From NCBI GenBank assembly GCA_000469685.2, contig LS997567.1:8263374-8327373 (forward strand): a DNA stretch of 64,000 bases. The letters are read 5' to 3'. Position 1 is the first letter of the stretch; each line of letters begins with the position of its first letter. Position numbers and translations under genes: made by a program. The DNA comes from Haemonchus contortus. Its lineage: Eukaryota; Nematoda; Chromadorea; Rhabditida; Trichostrongylidae. The notes under the pieces are model-generated. The model ran no database searches and was not told where the DNA came from. It saw only the letters and a program-made list of their open reading frames with translations. Below, in pieces: positions 32,548-44,604 of the stretch.

Positions 32548-33178
32548 ACTATTAGTCAACTCTTCTGTGCCATACAGGTTTTTGAAAAAAATTTAAAAAA
32601 AAGAACATTTAGCCAGCAAACGAAGGTTTTGCTCGATTGCACCGCTTGGGAAGCACAGAAGGGAAGGTCATGCTGGTTGTGACTTTGACGTTAAGTGCAC
32701 GATTTTGGCCCACGAGGACAGCATTGGTGCCAGAAAAACCCTCGAGGCTTTCTGGATAATACACCGAAATCCGAGCATGAATAACAAGAATGAGTGCAAC
32801 AACATAACTGGTGACCTCTTGCCTTACATGCCTCTGTGCGAGCTTTGATAGTGAGACTGATACGCGTCACGTCACGATACTATAAACGGGTCGTGGTTGA
32901 CCGGGCTGCCTCAATAGCTCTATCGTCACAAACTTGAGCAACTGTTCGGTATTGGTGGAATTGACGTGAGTGGCTTGTCGGAGTTTCCTAATAGTTGTAA
33001 GTTAATCAGCCTGAGTTGCAACTAGTTAAAAGCTGGTCTACGTCAAGCGTGATAGGTAACACTCTAAAGTTGCGATACGCTTTCAGGCCTTCGATAACGA
33101 CGAGTTAGTCGAAACGTCAGGCGAATAAAGATTCCAAAATTAAAAACCTGTATGGCACAGAAGAGTTGGCTAATAGTA
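32548..33178 (+). mobile_element. Penelope-like element fragment: GIY-YIG endonuclease C-terminus with inverted flanks
   Basis: The frame from 32675 to the TGA at 32846-32848 reads GCDFDVKCTILAHEDSIGAR, then KTLEAFWIIHRNPSMNNKNE, ending in LLPYMPLCEL. This is the typical end of the GIY-YIG domain in nematode Penelope-like elements ('ILAHE..I.ARK.LEAFWI...P.MN.K.EC'). The reverse transcriptase is absent. CAACTCTTCTGTGCCATACA at about 32559 is repeated in inverted orientation at about 33143-33165, as expected for the inverted terminal arrangements that these elements leave. GAAACGTCAGGCGAATAAAG lies in the 3' part. Confidence 0.72.
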
Positions 33179-33879
33179 ATACAGATGCCCAGGTTTAAAG
33201 AAAGGCAAACATGGAGATCGCTGAGCGGCAATTGACATCGAGGTCGATTTTTGAACACTTATTACGATCTATTTAGGCTCCCAACATTGGCCCATGTTAT
33301 TCCTCAGAAGCCACAGATCATTGGCAATGAGGAGCGTTGTTGTAGCAAACTGCACCTTTGAAGGCCGGAGCCATAACTTCATCGCAGCCATGGATAACGT
33401 CACGTGCTCGATACTAAGAGAGCCACAATTCCTGGTCTGCATTTACACAATCACTTTCACTTGGGAGATGAAACCTATCTGTTAGACCTCTTTGTAATCT
33501 TCAGTGCAATTTCTAACTATGTGTCAAGTTGTTCGGAAGCGCTCGTGAGAAGCAGTTTCTGGCATTCCTGCTTACTGTAGTCAGCTGTTAACGCGACTGG
33601 TTACGCCTGAAATCAAGCACATCTTCCATACCACTCCCGTCTTATAATCTCGCACAACTCACTATTCTTACTAGTTTCAAGAATCCTGAAATTTTGCTAA
33701 TTTTGGGGGCTTTCGCGCTTTTTTCAGCCTCCCAAAAAAAATCCCATCAGCACCGCGTATCGCCACAACATAAACTTGGGCACACAGTCGAAAGGTTGTC
33801 GGATTCGTCATAAACTGCGTTCAACTAGCGCTGACGTCAACGCTCATTGAACGTATCATAAGAATAACGTCATCCCTAT

Positions 33880-34745
33880 ACGGCTCGTCTTCATTCATGT
33901 GGCGAGCACCAAACAACCACTCGTTTCTGTTTTTCACGATCACAATCCGCTGTTGACTACTTCGACGAAGGTGTCGATGTGAAGTGACGAACAGCTGCAT
34001 TCGCAGCTGCTTTATTTGATCGACAAGAACATCCCCCCTCTCGCAGTAGACCTTCCTTCAGATTATGGAAAGCATACGGGAGCCTACTCGACTGTTCCTC
34101 TTGTCCATCTGTCATCATCTTTTCTCATGATATGACCGGCGCACCAAAGTTTGCCGTTTTTCATGTATTCTACCGGATCGAAGGCAAGACATTCTGCGAA
34201 CGTCGGAACCGCTGAGTCCGGTTCGGTGTTGAGTGAGCCGGGTGAACCTCAAAAGATATCGCCCGGGTGTTCTGTGATTTACGTTCAAATCCCTTTACGT
34301 GGATGCACTGATTTCTTGTTTCCTATTTCACTAAGTTCTGCCAACATAGTCTGAGCTCCTGCAACGCTACCTCAGAAGACAACGATGCCGTCCGCGAAAT
34401 GAAGGTTTGGGAAGATCCGCCCACCTCTACGAATGCACATTTCGTCCTGTTTTAGCGACTTCATAACCCAGTATAGCGCAGCTGTGAACAGATTCGACGA
34501 AATAGTGCCGCCTTGTCTCACACTGTTTCCAGTGGGAATGGGTCGCTGGAACAGCTGCACCGTTGTACTACATCTATTACTACAACCGGCTACTATTCTT
34601 ATATAGGGAGGCTGAACCCCTTGATCGATTAGTGCCGACAGGACCGCATTCGCTTCGAAACTTTTGATAACGTCATATCTTTCCTCAAAATTTAATGCCT
34701 CACTTTGATCTTCGACCCGAAAACAAGTTAGACGCCTCGCAAATG
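33880..34745 (-). pseudogene. RTE-type LINE reverse transcriptase fragment
   Basis: On the minus strand the frame near 34700 gives FEERYDVIKSFEANAVLSAL. Then come STTVQLFQRPIPTGNSVRQG, GTISSNLFTAALYWVMKSL and FPNLHFADGIVVF. These are RT palm motifs ('KAFDS.E', 'GVRQGDTISPKLF', 'F.DDIV'). The catalytic FADD has become FADG, so the polymerase would be dead. Farther on (about 34140) AGHIMRKDDDRWTRGTVE marks the C-terminal tail, with much of the part between lost or shifted. Confidence 0.78.
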
Positions 34746-35006
34746 ATGTCTGTACTGATTATATATTGCATTGCTCATTTATATCTCATACTACCACAGA
34801 AATATGCGGGTCCAACTTTAAAAGAGAACGATGTTTTATTGATAGCGTGGATATGTCTCTCAGAGTGTCAGTTAGTGATAGGCTACTTCGCAGAACAGGA
34901 ATGGGGTGATCAAAAATGTTATCGATCAGTGAAAAAAGATAAGTCAGGTGTAAATAATACCGAATTCGTAAAGAATAACCAAATCTCTACTGAGTATGTT
35001 TTTTAA
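34743..35006 (+). CDS. Uncharacterised open frame with a membrane-like segment
   Basis: From MMSVLIIYCIAHLYLILPQK the frame runs through PTLKENDVLLIAWICLSECQ to a basic, Asn-rich end at TAA 35004-35006. It begins where the antisense RTE fragment stops, so only the part beyond 34745 is independent sequence. A donor-like TCAG|GTGTAA near 34945 would make it an exon. No family is recognised and it may be chance. Confidence 0.22.
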   Translation: MMSVLIIYCIAHLYLILPQKYAGPTLKENDVLLIAWICLSECQLVIGYFAEQEWGDQKCYRSVKKDKSGVNNTEFVKNNQISTEYVF

Positions 35007-35028
35007 CATTCAACTCGAGTATTAACTA

Positions 35029-35065
35029 TCTAATCTCTTCACGGAAATACCGTGAAGAGATTAGA
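35029..35065. other. Perfect 16-bp stem, 5-base loop hairpin
   Basis: TCTAATCTCTTCACGG, loop AAATA, then CCGTGAAGAGATTAGA pairs perfectly. There is no U-run and no neighbouring gene to make it a terminator. Confidence 0.8.
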
Positions 35066-35702
35066 AATGAGAATAATGAGAATAAGCTAGCTCAAGTGAC
35101 ATTGTGGAAGCTATGATGCAAGATAGTGCAAAAATAGCGAAGAAAATGGCGGTTTTTCCGAAATATAAAGCTTCAAAAAAAAGTAAGAAAAGGGATTGTA
35201 CGAGACTCGTGTCTGTGATCGCCTGGATGTCTCTCACATAAGCGTATTACATATTCGTTGGCCTCCAAACGCTTCATTGTGAAGTGCAACCTAAGAAGGC
35301 CGAAGTACATCCCTAAGGAGGACATCATCACACGGCTATTTTTTGGTGTGTACGTCGGCCAAGCCATTTTTGGAGCCCTTGTAACGCCCGACCGAGGTAG
35401 TTTTTCGACCCGACAATGTCCAGGTGCTGTTCGTGGGGGCCACAGGCCCTAAAAACATTCTCAGAAACCAGATAGATCATGAACCGCGCCTTCGAAATAA
35501 CCGGCGTAAAACTAACCACATCGCTGATTCAATGCTGTGTGTAATGAGAAGGTTTTCCACGTCAAAGGCCATTTTCGCTTCGAACACGACAAGCTTTATC
35601 TTTTTCAATAGTTGAAGTAAACGTTCGCTAGGGGTTATGCACGTGTACCATAAGCAGCTAGGCATGGCTGTTTTTGATGTTTCATGAGTGATATTTAACT
35701 TT

Positions 35703-36864
35703 AAAGGCACAGTTCACGATAAAAACGGTTTCTGTATTCTCTCCCTAGGAATACCCAGTGGCCCCAAGGGTAACGGGAAGGACCCTGTCGAGACCCGAAA
35801 CGCAACAGCTAGGGCGTGGTGGGAGCCCCGCTACCGGATAGTCGGACTTCCCGCCCCTCGATCGATGTCACGTCAGACGAGGTTCGAGGCGACGTAGATT
35901 GCAATATTCGTTCTAGGACCCACACACAATAAGCTGATCGCCGAGTGTAAAGCGATGTTTTTCTCCTATTCTTTCATTCTTTGTTATTCTCTTTGTTGAT
36001 GCGATCCTATACTACATTTTCTACCCAGGAGACTGAAAAACGTGGGCCATTTCTGCTGTTACTAACGTTTTTGGGTGAAAATGTAGTTGGGGGGGGCCAC
36101 GCGGCGGCGCGGCACTTTCCTCGTCTGGCGCTCTCCGCGGCGAGATAGTAAACAAGGAAGGGTAGGCGAGCCCGTAATGGTATTTAGGGACGTTTCATAG
36201 CTTTTTTTTATGTTATAGCTGTGTATTTTCACCTAATTTTAGGAAGGGGAGGGGCTCCGGGGTGGGTGAGCCAATTGGACGTTCAACTTTTATCTCATCC
36301 GAGCTTTTTGAACGAGATAACCATCTCACCCACCCCGGAGCCCCTCCCCTTCTTAAAAATAGGTTTTATCGGCTCAGAAGAAGAGTATCTATCATATGCA
36401 AGCATATCAACACGTGTCAACAGTTAGTTTGTTCTAAATCACGAAACATATCAGTACAACCTCACCATTCCTTCCCAGACTCAGGCCCACTACTATCTCG
36501 CTGTGGAGAGCGCCAGACGAGGAAAGTGTCGCGCCGCCGCGTGGCCCCTCCCAACTACATTTTCACCCGTTTTTGTTAACTTATGCTTATTAGTGAACGA
36601 ACATTTGCTTATCGTAGTCAGCTATTCGCACCAGGATCCACGCCTACACAATGACACACATTGTACAGCTCGTCCGAACGCCCCATTCTTGCACATTTTC
36701 TAGTCTCATTCTCGTCCAGCTACATTTTACCGATTTTTCGAAGTCCTTTTTCACTTTGGAAACACCTCGCGCGGTTTCTTCGCCTTTATCGCACTATTTT
36801 CCGCATTTTCTTTAATTTTTAGTCCTAATCAAGACAACCCGAAATTATCGTGAACTGTGCCTTT
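35703..36864. mobile_element. Non-autonomous DNA element (AAGGCACAGTTCACGATA ends) with two layers of nested insertions
   Basis: The outer ends are AAAGGCACAGTTCACGATAA at 35703 and ATTATCGTGAACTGTGCCTTT at 36845-36864, an almost perfect inverted pair. Inside, 36076-36570 is a foldback beginning GAAAATGTAGTTGGGGG and ending with its complement; its arms share GAGAGCGCCAGACGAGGAAA. Inside that, 36234-36366 is another inverted pair (GGAAGGGGAGGGGCTCCGGG and its complement). The outer element shares its body with 3886-4580. Confidence 0.75.
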
Positions 36865-36869
36865 GTGTA

Positions 36870-37800
36870 TACAAAAAACTTTTCTCTTGCTCAATTATAA
36901 AGCAAGATTGTTGAGCAACGAAAACTTTCATCTCGAGTTCACATTATGAAATCACCATCAAAATCTGTTAGAAACTTATGGCAGAATGCAATCAAAAGAA
37001 GGGTTTTCACGGTAAAAGTACTTGCAAAATAGCTGTAGTCCAATGATTATTTCGATTCTTAGCTGTGCGAGAGCATTTTTCAAGTAAAAAGGAACAAAAG
37101 TGCTGTGAGTATAGCCTAAAAAAACGGATGGAAGAGGGCTATGTGGTTTCTTCGCATAAGAAGTGAGAGAGGAAAAAGGGCGTGAGAGGTTCATTGAAGA
37201 ATATGAACCACACGCACAACTACTATGTACTGCCAGTAATGTGTGATTTTACACATACATCTATTGGGCTATTGGGATCGTTTGGCTATCGAAACTTTTC
37301 CCTTCAGATACGTTCAGTTATTTTTATACTTTCTAATTCGAACCGAACGACAACTACTACGATTCACGAGCAGTACTACGGTATGGTCAAAGGTGATTCT
37401 TGAAAAAGAAAAAGAAAAAGGAAGAAAAAGGTCATGATAAGAAAGTTTCAAAAGTAAAGCACTTCTTCATGAGGACAGCCCTGAGCTACATTGGTCACGG
37501 CTTCGATTTCCTTTCTTCACATTGAGGAAGTAGTTTTCTTAACAAGTAATGCGGTCTTCAGAAAGATTTGACCGGAAAGCCTTTGAGCAAATAGCGTGAG
37601 AGATACACAAGAGAAATTTCTGTCGAAAATAAGTGAAATTCGTGGAATAAAGTGAAGTGAGTGAAATGAGATTCGAGATTGATTCAGTAATTAGAGAATA
37701 CTGTTACTCACTTCAACACCTTTTTGTAATTTATTATTTGATGGAATGTAGAACATGGGGGCCTAAACCAAATGACAAACTGTCAATTGAAGGGTGATAA
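36870..37800. other. Region without recognised gene
   Basis: ORFs at 36976-37194 (minus) and 37182-37403 (plus) show no domain. GAAAAAGAAAAAG simple sequence lies near 37400. Confidence 0.35.
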
Positions 37801-37814
37801 TTGCTGATTGAAAC

Positions 37815-38235
37815 ACAACTTTCTGTGGGATGGACGATACGCAAAATTTCCCTATCCACGCAAGTGCAGAAGGAAATCTGGATTCCTTCGACGAACGATC
37901 CAGATCCAGGACGTCGTTGCTTAGATTAAGAATCCAAGTTCTGACGGGACAAGTTATGCGATATTGTGAAGACCGTTGGATCAGGATGCTTACTGACTGG
38001 ATGCCTCGGGACGTCAAACGAACATCAGAACGGCCGCCATCGCGAAGTCACAGACTTCTTCACGAAAGTTCCGAACGAAAGGAATGCTATGCCTCGTGTA
38101 CCTCGGACGAGGACGATCCACTGGGCTACTCTAGCTAGCTACACGACGTTAGTGGCACCCACTTGATTAAATCGATGATCAACGGTACGACAGGGTTGAT
38201 GACGACCAGTGAATTGATAGGGGGGGGGGGGTAAC
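37815..38235 (+). mobile_element. 5'-truncated RTE-type LINE, 3' end, with poly-G tract
   Basis: LTGQVMRYCEDRWIRMLTDW, then MPRDVKRTSERPPSRSH, then in the next frame VTDFFTKVPNERNAMPRVPR and TIHWATLA are the C-terminal RTE signatures, split by a frameshift. AAATCGATGATCAACGGTAC follows as the shared 3' UTR, then a G12 run (38220-38231). Confidence 0.75.
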
Positions 38236-39109
38236 GATGGTGAAATGCCAAAGTATTCTCCTGGCAAAAAAAAAGATTTTTGCCATTGGTTGAACTCGAC
38301 CCCATTTGTTTTGGTATTCGTCAAGAGCTCTACTCCGAAAAAGGCTGAAACTGAAGGAAGAGGACGTCAGATACGCACTAGGAGATAGCGTAAGATCATC
38401 CATGGATCCAATCGACAGGCTCATAATGGTAACGGAAACACGCGATTGCAAAATAAAATCCATCTCTCTCTCTCTCTTTGAAACTGATATAAAACCGTTT
38501 ACGAATTTCTGGAACTTTCTTTTTGATGAACACTTCTGCTGGAATCATCGAAAAGTTGTTTTATAGAGAATCAGTCCCAGAAGACAGTTCCTAAGTGATT
38601 CCTGAATGACAGAATTTCTGTGACCGTGAAATGTAAAGAAATCTTCAAATTCATTCTAGATTCGTAAACTGAGGTGGAAAGTGAAGTTTGCAAGTACTGT
38701 TATTTGGACAAAATATATGAAAAACGTCTTTTCACCAGTACTTACTACTACTTGAAGTCTTTTGTGCAAACTTTCTCCTACTGACTGACAATTTTTCTGA
38801 TGGCCTTTTAAATTGCTTGCGAGAAAACCAACTTCATTCCATATCAGATTGCCCACCACGGAGAAAACCTCGCTACATCTTAAATTCTAGAATGTTGTTT
38901 TATAAGCAGAACATTTGTATTCACCATAACACCCGTCATCGAGTATGTTCCCTTAACATTCGCCAATGGCAAAGCGATGGCGCCGCATGCGAAGCACCTA
39001 TGATTCAGCTATCAAGTTTTAGAACGACATAACAAGTGGCCGGTACAGAATTGGCTTTCATAAAATATAATAACCCCCATAGATACAATACAATACAAAT
39101 TAAGACATT

Positions 39110-39430
39110 ATTGCTGTACCTACAAAGATTGAAGGAGATCGTGTGGGCAGGACACGTCATGCGAGATTGGGATGACCATTGGACCGGGACCATTACTACC
39201 CTTCGGAATCAAACGAAGAGCAAGACGGCCATCAGCGCTATGATCAGCTTATTCACGAAGCTATGAGCGAAAGAAATGCTATGCCTGCTGTCCCTCGAGC
39301 GAGGACAATCCGCTGGACCGCTCTGGCTTGCGACAGAGACGAATGAAGAAATGACTGGTGCGATCTCGAGGAATTCGATGATTAAAGGTACGTTAGGTGA
39401 TATAAGTAAGTTGAGATGCTGTACAAGAAC
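39110..39430 (+). mobile_element. 5'-truncated RTE-type LINE, 3' end
   Basis: LKEIVWAGHVMRDWDDHWTG, then a degenerate tail (SKTAISAMISLFTKL) and the 3' UTR block GATGATTAAAGGTACG-like with TGATATAAGTAAG. Confidence 0.7.
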
Positions 39431-39785
39431 TTTCGCTTTGAAAAAAAAACACCTTTCGAATGGAAAACAATGGTGCCGCTGCAAAATATCAATATCATAT
39501 GGTTTTTGATTAGGAAATGACGCGGATTTCGAGTTCAGATGATTTTTATGAAAGAATAATCGATTGAATGATTTGATTTCGGCTGAATTCATTGGTAAAA
39601 AATATCCTGGTTAACATATCAACCTGCAGGGTACAGACTATTAAGATCATTACGACAAATACATAGAATACACAACGTAATGGAGACGTTGCCAAGGCAA
39701 CGAGTGCCACTTCTGAATGGAAAACCAAAATCTCTGCAGCGTGTTGATATAAAACAAAGTTAATATTATAAACAAGTCATTTGCA

Positions 39786-41080
39786 GTGATGGCGAGAAGA
39801 ACTAGGAAAATCAACCTTCACACATACACACACACAAACACATACACACCTGGAGAAAATGTAAAGCCCACTGAATTAGCTAAGGGTTTCTCGCGGCAGG
39901 TTAAAAGTGCGAAATCACAAAATCCCACGGACAATGAGGTTTTTCGGGGAAGTTGTGTCGTACATGTATGGCTTAGAGAAGTCGGTAGGAGGGGCTTTAG
40001 TAAACCCTACTAGGTAGTACAACTTGTTCAGTATCAACATAGTAGTATACAATAAATTACAGCTGAAATAACGACAGGACTCCAGTACAAATCGATCGAT
40101 AGGAGGACGAAACCGGCGAGTACACCTCAACAAGGCGCCCTCATCCTATTCACCATCGCTCAAGTAAACAAGGATTCCCCCCCCCCTCCCCAGGTCGAGC
40201 CGATTAGATATCGAAGATCAATTCGGCTTGGAGGGGACCACCCACGAAGTGGCAAGCGACATTCACAGATGGTTTCGATCTCGCCGTATGATATATTGTA
40301 ACCGGTTAGGACAGTGTGACTATAGACATGTATAGAATCACTTTAAGAGAGTATTAGTTAAGATACTGAGCTGTAGCCACTTAATTGTAACTTCTTATTG
40401 ATCACACAGCACATTACAACACAAACACATCGCACTATCAATAACAAATCGTGTCGTGAATCGACCAGTCCGTCAGAACCGAAACTTAGCCAATCGATTC
40501 CACGAAACCCATGAGATATCATTCATTCTTTATCACTGCCTTCTCACTACTAGCACCAATCTAACGGATTCATGGCTGACTTGCTTGTTATTTATTATAA
40601 ACGACAAATGTGATATATGAGAGCCGATGAATGTCAGTCAGTGGGTACGGGGCACTTGATGTTTCGTGTGTTACACAAAAGCCCCGATAAACCTCAAAAA
40701 GACATTTATATCAATCGCCGTTTTTTTCGGTGAAAATAACAAAAAATCAACGAAATTGATGGTGTGACAACTAAACGTCGACGGATGATCAGTCTAGCGA
40801 GATCGAGGAGCTTCATCTAAAGGCTGTCACACAATCAAACTCGTCGATCGAAAGGGGCGGGTTCACGAAGGTGGTCGTCAAAGTTCATAGCACTACCCTA
40901 ACCCTTGGCTTAACAGCTGTTTGTGCTCGAAAACGCATGTATTGCGACGTTTCGTTCCTTTTACAACAGCTGGATCCAATATATCTGCCGACAACCGTGT
41001 ACGAGCTAGGCTTTAAGTTGTACTGGGTGTGATTTCGTTACTTAGGTATTCGTACCTATAATCGTAGCAGTGTTGAAGAA
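39786..41080. other. Region without recognised gene
   Basis: A CACACA-rich microsatellite (about 39820-39850) accounts for the Thr/His-rich ORF there. The rest, including a poly-C stretch near 40178, gives no domain or splice-flanked exon. Confidence 0.35.
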
Positions 41081-41089
41081 AAAATAATT

Positions 41090-41440
41090 ACTGCTGTGCA
41101 AAAATTCAGGACGAAGATAAAACGGTACGGAATGTCAGGTCGGCACTCAGCTTCCAGGGTCGTGCATCCGAGGATGTGTGCGGCAAATTGCGCGGCGAAG
41201 TTCGTAACGATTTGAATGACTTTAGCGCCTATCACTGGGATCCAAATTTGAAGTGAAGAAGATCAGAAGGATCATCTGACCCTACTAAACTACTCTGCTT
41301 CTAGTTTGTGCCCCGAAAATTGGCGTCAGGGTCGTACAAATCGTCACAAACTTCGCCGCGTAAGTTGCCGCGCGCATCCTCGCACGCACGTAAGTGGTCC
41401 TGTCCCCCAGTTCCCACAGTGACCGTATCGTGAAATAAAA
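41090..41440. mobile_element. Foldback element with CGGCAAATTGCGCGGCGAAG arms
   Basis: The left arm (GGCAAATTGCGCGGCGAAGT at about 41181) and right arm (ACTTCGCCGCGTAAGTTGCC at about 41349) are inverted over about 100 bp, with a central ATCAGAAGGATCATCTGACC hairpin. Related copies lie at 53940-54160 and 54355-54595. Confidence 0.7.
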
Positions 41441-42469
41441 CGCAACAGACGCAGAAATTTCTTGGACGACATGATTCACTCAACGATGTAACCTTGTTTC
41501 AGTATGCATTCTTATATATGACGCATCAAAAAAGGTCTTACAGTTAGACAAGATCGAGAGGGACGAATGGGTGGCAGTGCAGTCATTTTTGCGTTGTGTC
41601 ATTAGTGAACATTCGCATAAGGACTCACAGCCGAGAGCTCTTTTGATATGTTATATAAAATAGGACATCTAAATTTTAGGATTCAGTATATACGGATTTT
41701 TCAACAAGAAGTTGTTTTGCTAACATTAATATTTGCAGGCCGTTATAGAAGGCAAGTCATATAGACGACCAACTGTGTAAAAAATTGAAGCTGTATTCTG
41801 TAAGATATGGGTGCCCAAATAATAAGTCGATCGAAATAATCCGTTTATCTGGATCCGAATAGTTTTTTCGACGAGAAGAAGCCGATAAGTAAATGCTTTC
41901 TAAAACAGCAGTCAAAAGTCCACTATGGAAGTCTGAATTCGAAGGTCAAAGAAAGAAAGCGAACCTAAACTTTGATTTCTTGTCACAAAGTAATTAAAAT
42001 CTCAAAAAGGGCTATGGGTCAGTGAAGGATCATCTAATGCCAGACTAAAGAGCAAATTCCGGGGCCACACAGAGAAAAGACCAGTCCATCGAACTAAACA
42101 ATCTATTCAACAGCATCCAGTCAATGTATGCCTCATTACTGTCCACACCGTCTGCTGTTTCTACGACCACCGCGCTGGAAAATTCGTTACCCAAGCCAAG
42201 CCAACCACTCAAGTCAGGACGTGAGTGGTCGACGAACTCTTGCTGGTCATGAGGTGCTCCAATGATGCGAGCTGATTAAAATAGGTTGACGTTAGTTCAG
42301 GTGGTTACAGCGTACGATTGAGTAGTTCTCAGCTAAGACTGTCCCATGTTGCTTCAGCTAGGCGTGCAGATAAATGTTGATATTCGCCTCATGCTCGTAA
42401 AAAACCAAGTTGCGTTCGACTTCTCTTGAGAGTACCATGAGGTCATCGAGTATTTAAGAGCGTATATCC

Positions 42470-42680
42470 AAGGGTGAAAGGGTAAAGGATTGAATCGTTG
42501 GCGTTAATCAATCAGTTCCGATCGTGGGATGTGCTCCGCATTTCGGCTTCCACTCAAAATCGAAAAGGAGCTTTGAATGCGTATGCAGCATATACATTGA
42601 GGCTTGGTTGGTCTCGGCATTGCCTATCTGGGCTTGAGCTATACGTGCGATAGTGCTCCACACAGCAACACAAAATCTCC
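42470..42680 (-). mobile_element. tRNA-derived SINE, family 1, degenerate and internally deleted
   Basis: Plus-sense tail GGGTAAAGGATTGAATCGTT, body CGTTAATCAATCAGTTCCG and GAATGCGTATGCAGCATATA. It then jumps directly to GAGGCTTGGTTGGTCTCGG and a decayed head. Confidence 0.6.
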
Positions 42681-42879
42681 AGTCCGCATTGTAGGGTAAG
42701 CAGGAAATCTATCCGTTCAGAGCAAAAAGTTGTGTCTTTGTCAAGGAAATTCATGTTTATCACTCTCGAGATTCAAATTGCCGTCATGTTGTTGAAGAAT
42801 ACCCGATCTCAAAATCGGAGCATCTAAAGAACCCTCACCAGTTATCGACAAACCCTGGCTAGGCACCCCACGCGATACC

Positions 42880-44345
42880 TGTCGGTATGCAAAAACCCTA
42901 CTCCGCGGAAATCTAGCAGCACTTCACTGCTATATATAAGAATGGAGATCTTGATGATATAGGCAACTATCGCACAATATGCTTGCTGTCTGTAATCTAC
43001 AAGCTTTTTACACGCGTCATCCTCAACAGGATTGGCAAAATATCAAATGAAAGACAGTCATACGTGCATACAGGGCTTTGGAGAAGGTTCCGTACAATCA
43101 ATCACATCCACAAGACTCATTGGGGTGTGGGACGTTAGTCTCGAATGACATTACTTCGCGCCGAGGTGCGAAGTGACCTCATTAATGACTAACCTCACCC
43201 TAATTACGCGCTTCCCTTTGATCGTAACTAACCTTATGTTACTTACGATAGTGATGGCGAATGATGAGAATGATGAGAAAATGAAACTTCAAGAAAATTA
43301 GTTTTTCAACGTAAAACTTTCATGGTCTTCGGTTTTAAAAGTTCTATTACCATATGGAATAGAATAATTAGGAGGTCATTAAGATGAAGTTCGTGTAAGA
43401 TGTAAAATTTCATGTCTTTGGGTATAAAAGCTCTATAACCATTTGGAATACAAAAATTCAAGGGTCATAAAAATGAAGTCCGTGTAGGATGTAAAAAACA
43501 TTCCTTTTTTTGAATTTCCACTCATCTGTGATATCAAACAACATTTACAGAAGCGACGTAGTTGTTTGATATTGGTGCATCTCGGTTTTGAAAGATCATT
43601 GAACGCCCGTCGGCTGATCTGTTAGCCATTTCACACTTTTCATGGAATATTAAAAAAAAAACTTCAGGGTAAATTCAGCACATCGAAGAGAGGTCATCAG
43701 CTACTATTTGAGCTGGTGGGTGAGCGATTTATATACAACTATGTTAATTAGAACCCTACTATGTATTCTGACGACACTTTCTACTACTTCCGAAATTTCA
43801 CGTGGTACCCTTCAGCTTCAACGCAGCTTCAATCCGCACCCCAACCCTTTTACTATGCTGGTTCCGTACCTACGATCTGAGTTGTTTGATTATTATTTTT
43901 AAGATACTTCCTAGAAAAATTAGGCTTTTTTAGATTTCATTGGATTTTTTTAATAAAATTTCTATCATCTTGCATGTAATAAAACTTTTAAAACCGAAGA
44001 CCATGAAAATTTAACGTTGAAAAACTAATTTTCTTGAAATTTCATTTTCTCACTATTCCCATCATTGCCATCTTTCTCATAAGTAAGATAAGGTTAGTTA
44101 CGATCGAGGAGAAGCGCGTAATTAAGATGAGGTTAGTCATTAATGAGGTCACTTCGCACCTCGGCGCGAAGCAATGTCATTCGAGACTAACGTCCCACAC
44201 CCGACTCATTGTAGTACCGCGAGAATGTGGGATGCAGATATGTATGGCTTTCATCGGTTCAAAGAATGCTTTTGCTACCGAAGGGGTAACTGAACCCCTC
44301 GCCAACCAGGGTGTTCCTATGCACTATAGAAAGACGCTTCACTAG
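42880..44345 (+). pseudogene. RTE-type LINE reverse transcriptase, split by a 1080-bp DNA element
   Basis: Before the insertion the frame reads NGDLDDIGNYRTICLLSVIY, then KLFTRVILNRIGKISNERQS and INHIHKTH, the RT fingers ('YRPI.LLSV.YK..T..IL.RI'). After it the frame resumes as ECGMQICMAFIGSKNAFATE and VTEPLANQGVPMHYRKTL, matching 'REY..PL.L.FIDLKKAFDSVE..A...AL..QGV...Y'. In this copy the aspartate positions of the palm are changed (FIGSKNAF), so it was probably already inactive. Confidence 0.8.
43123..44202. mobile_element. 1080-bp inverted-repeat DNA element with 9-bp duplication, inserted in an RTE LINE
   Basis: It starts GGGTGTGGGACGTTAGTCTC and ends with the complement. The first 70 bp are inverted at the end with about one mismatch, and the similarity extends to about 190 bp (ATTAGTTTTTCAACGTAAAA and its counterpart). 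The duplication GACTCATTG lies at 43114-43122 and 44203-44211. Two roughly 85-bp tandem units lie at 43310-43490. No transposase frame was found. End sequence and 9-bp duplication match the 258-bp MITE family. Confidence 0.85.
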
Positions 44346-44604
44346 GTTGGTAAGAAAGTCTTGAGCCGAGCTCTGGTAGTTACGGACTTATCAACTTTCG
44401 ATCAATACCCATGATGTGCCATGCGAGATCAGACTTGAAGCATGGTATAAGTAGCCGGGTTGACTTTTCTGTATTCAATAACGACGTCTTTTCCAACGAG
44501 CGCCTTCAGGCAGCCTCACTGGAGCGATGGGATTCAATCGTAACATCAACAGCGCAGTGGGAGAGGACACTTCATCAGGGATCTGCGAAAAATCGTACAT
44601 TCGC

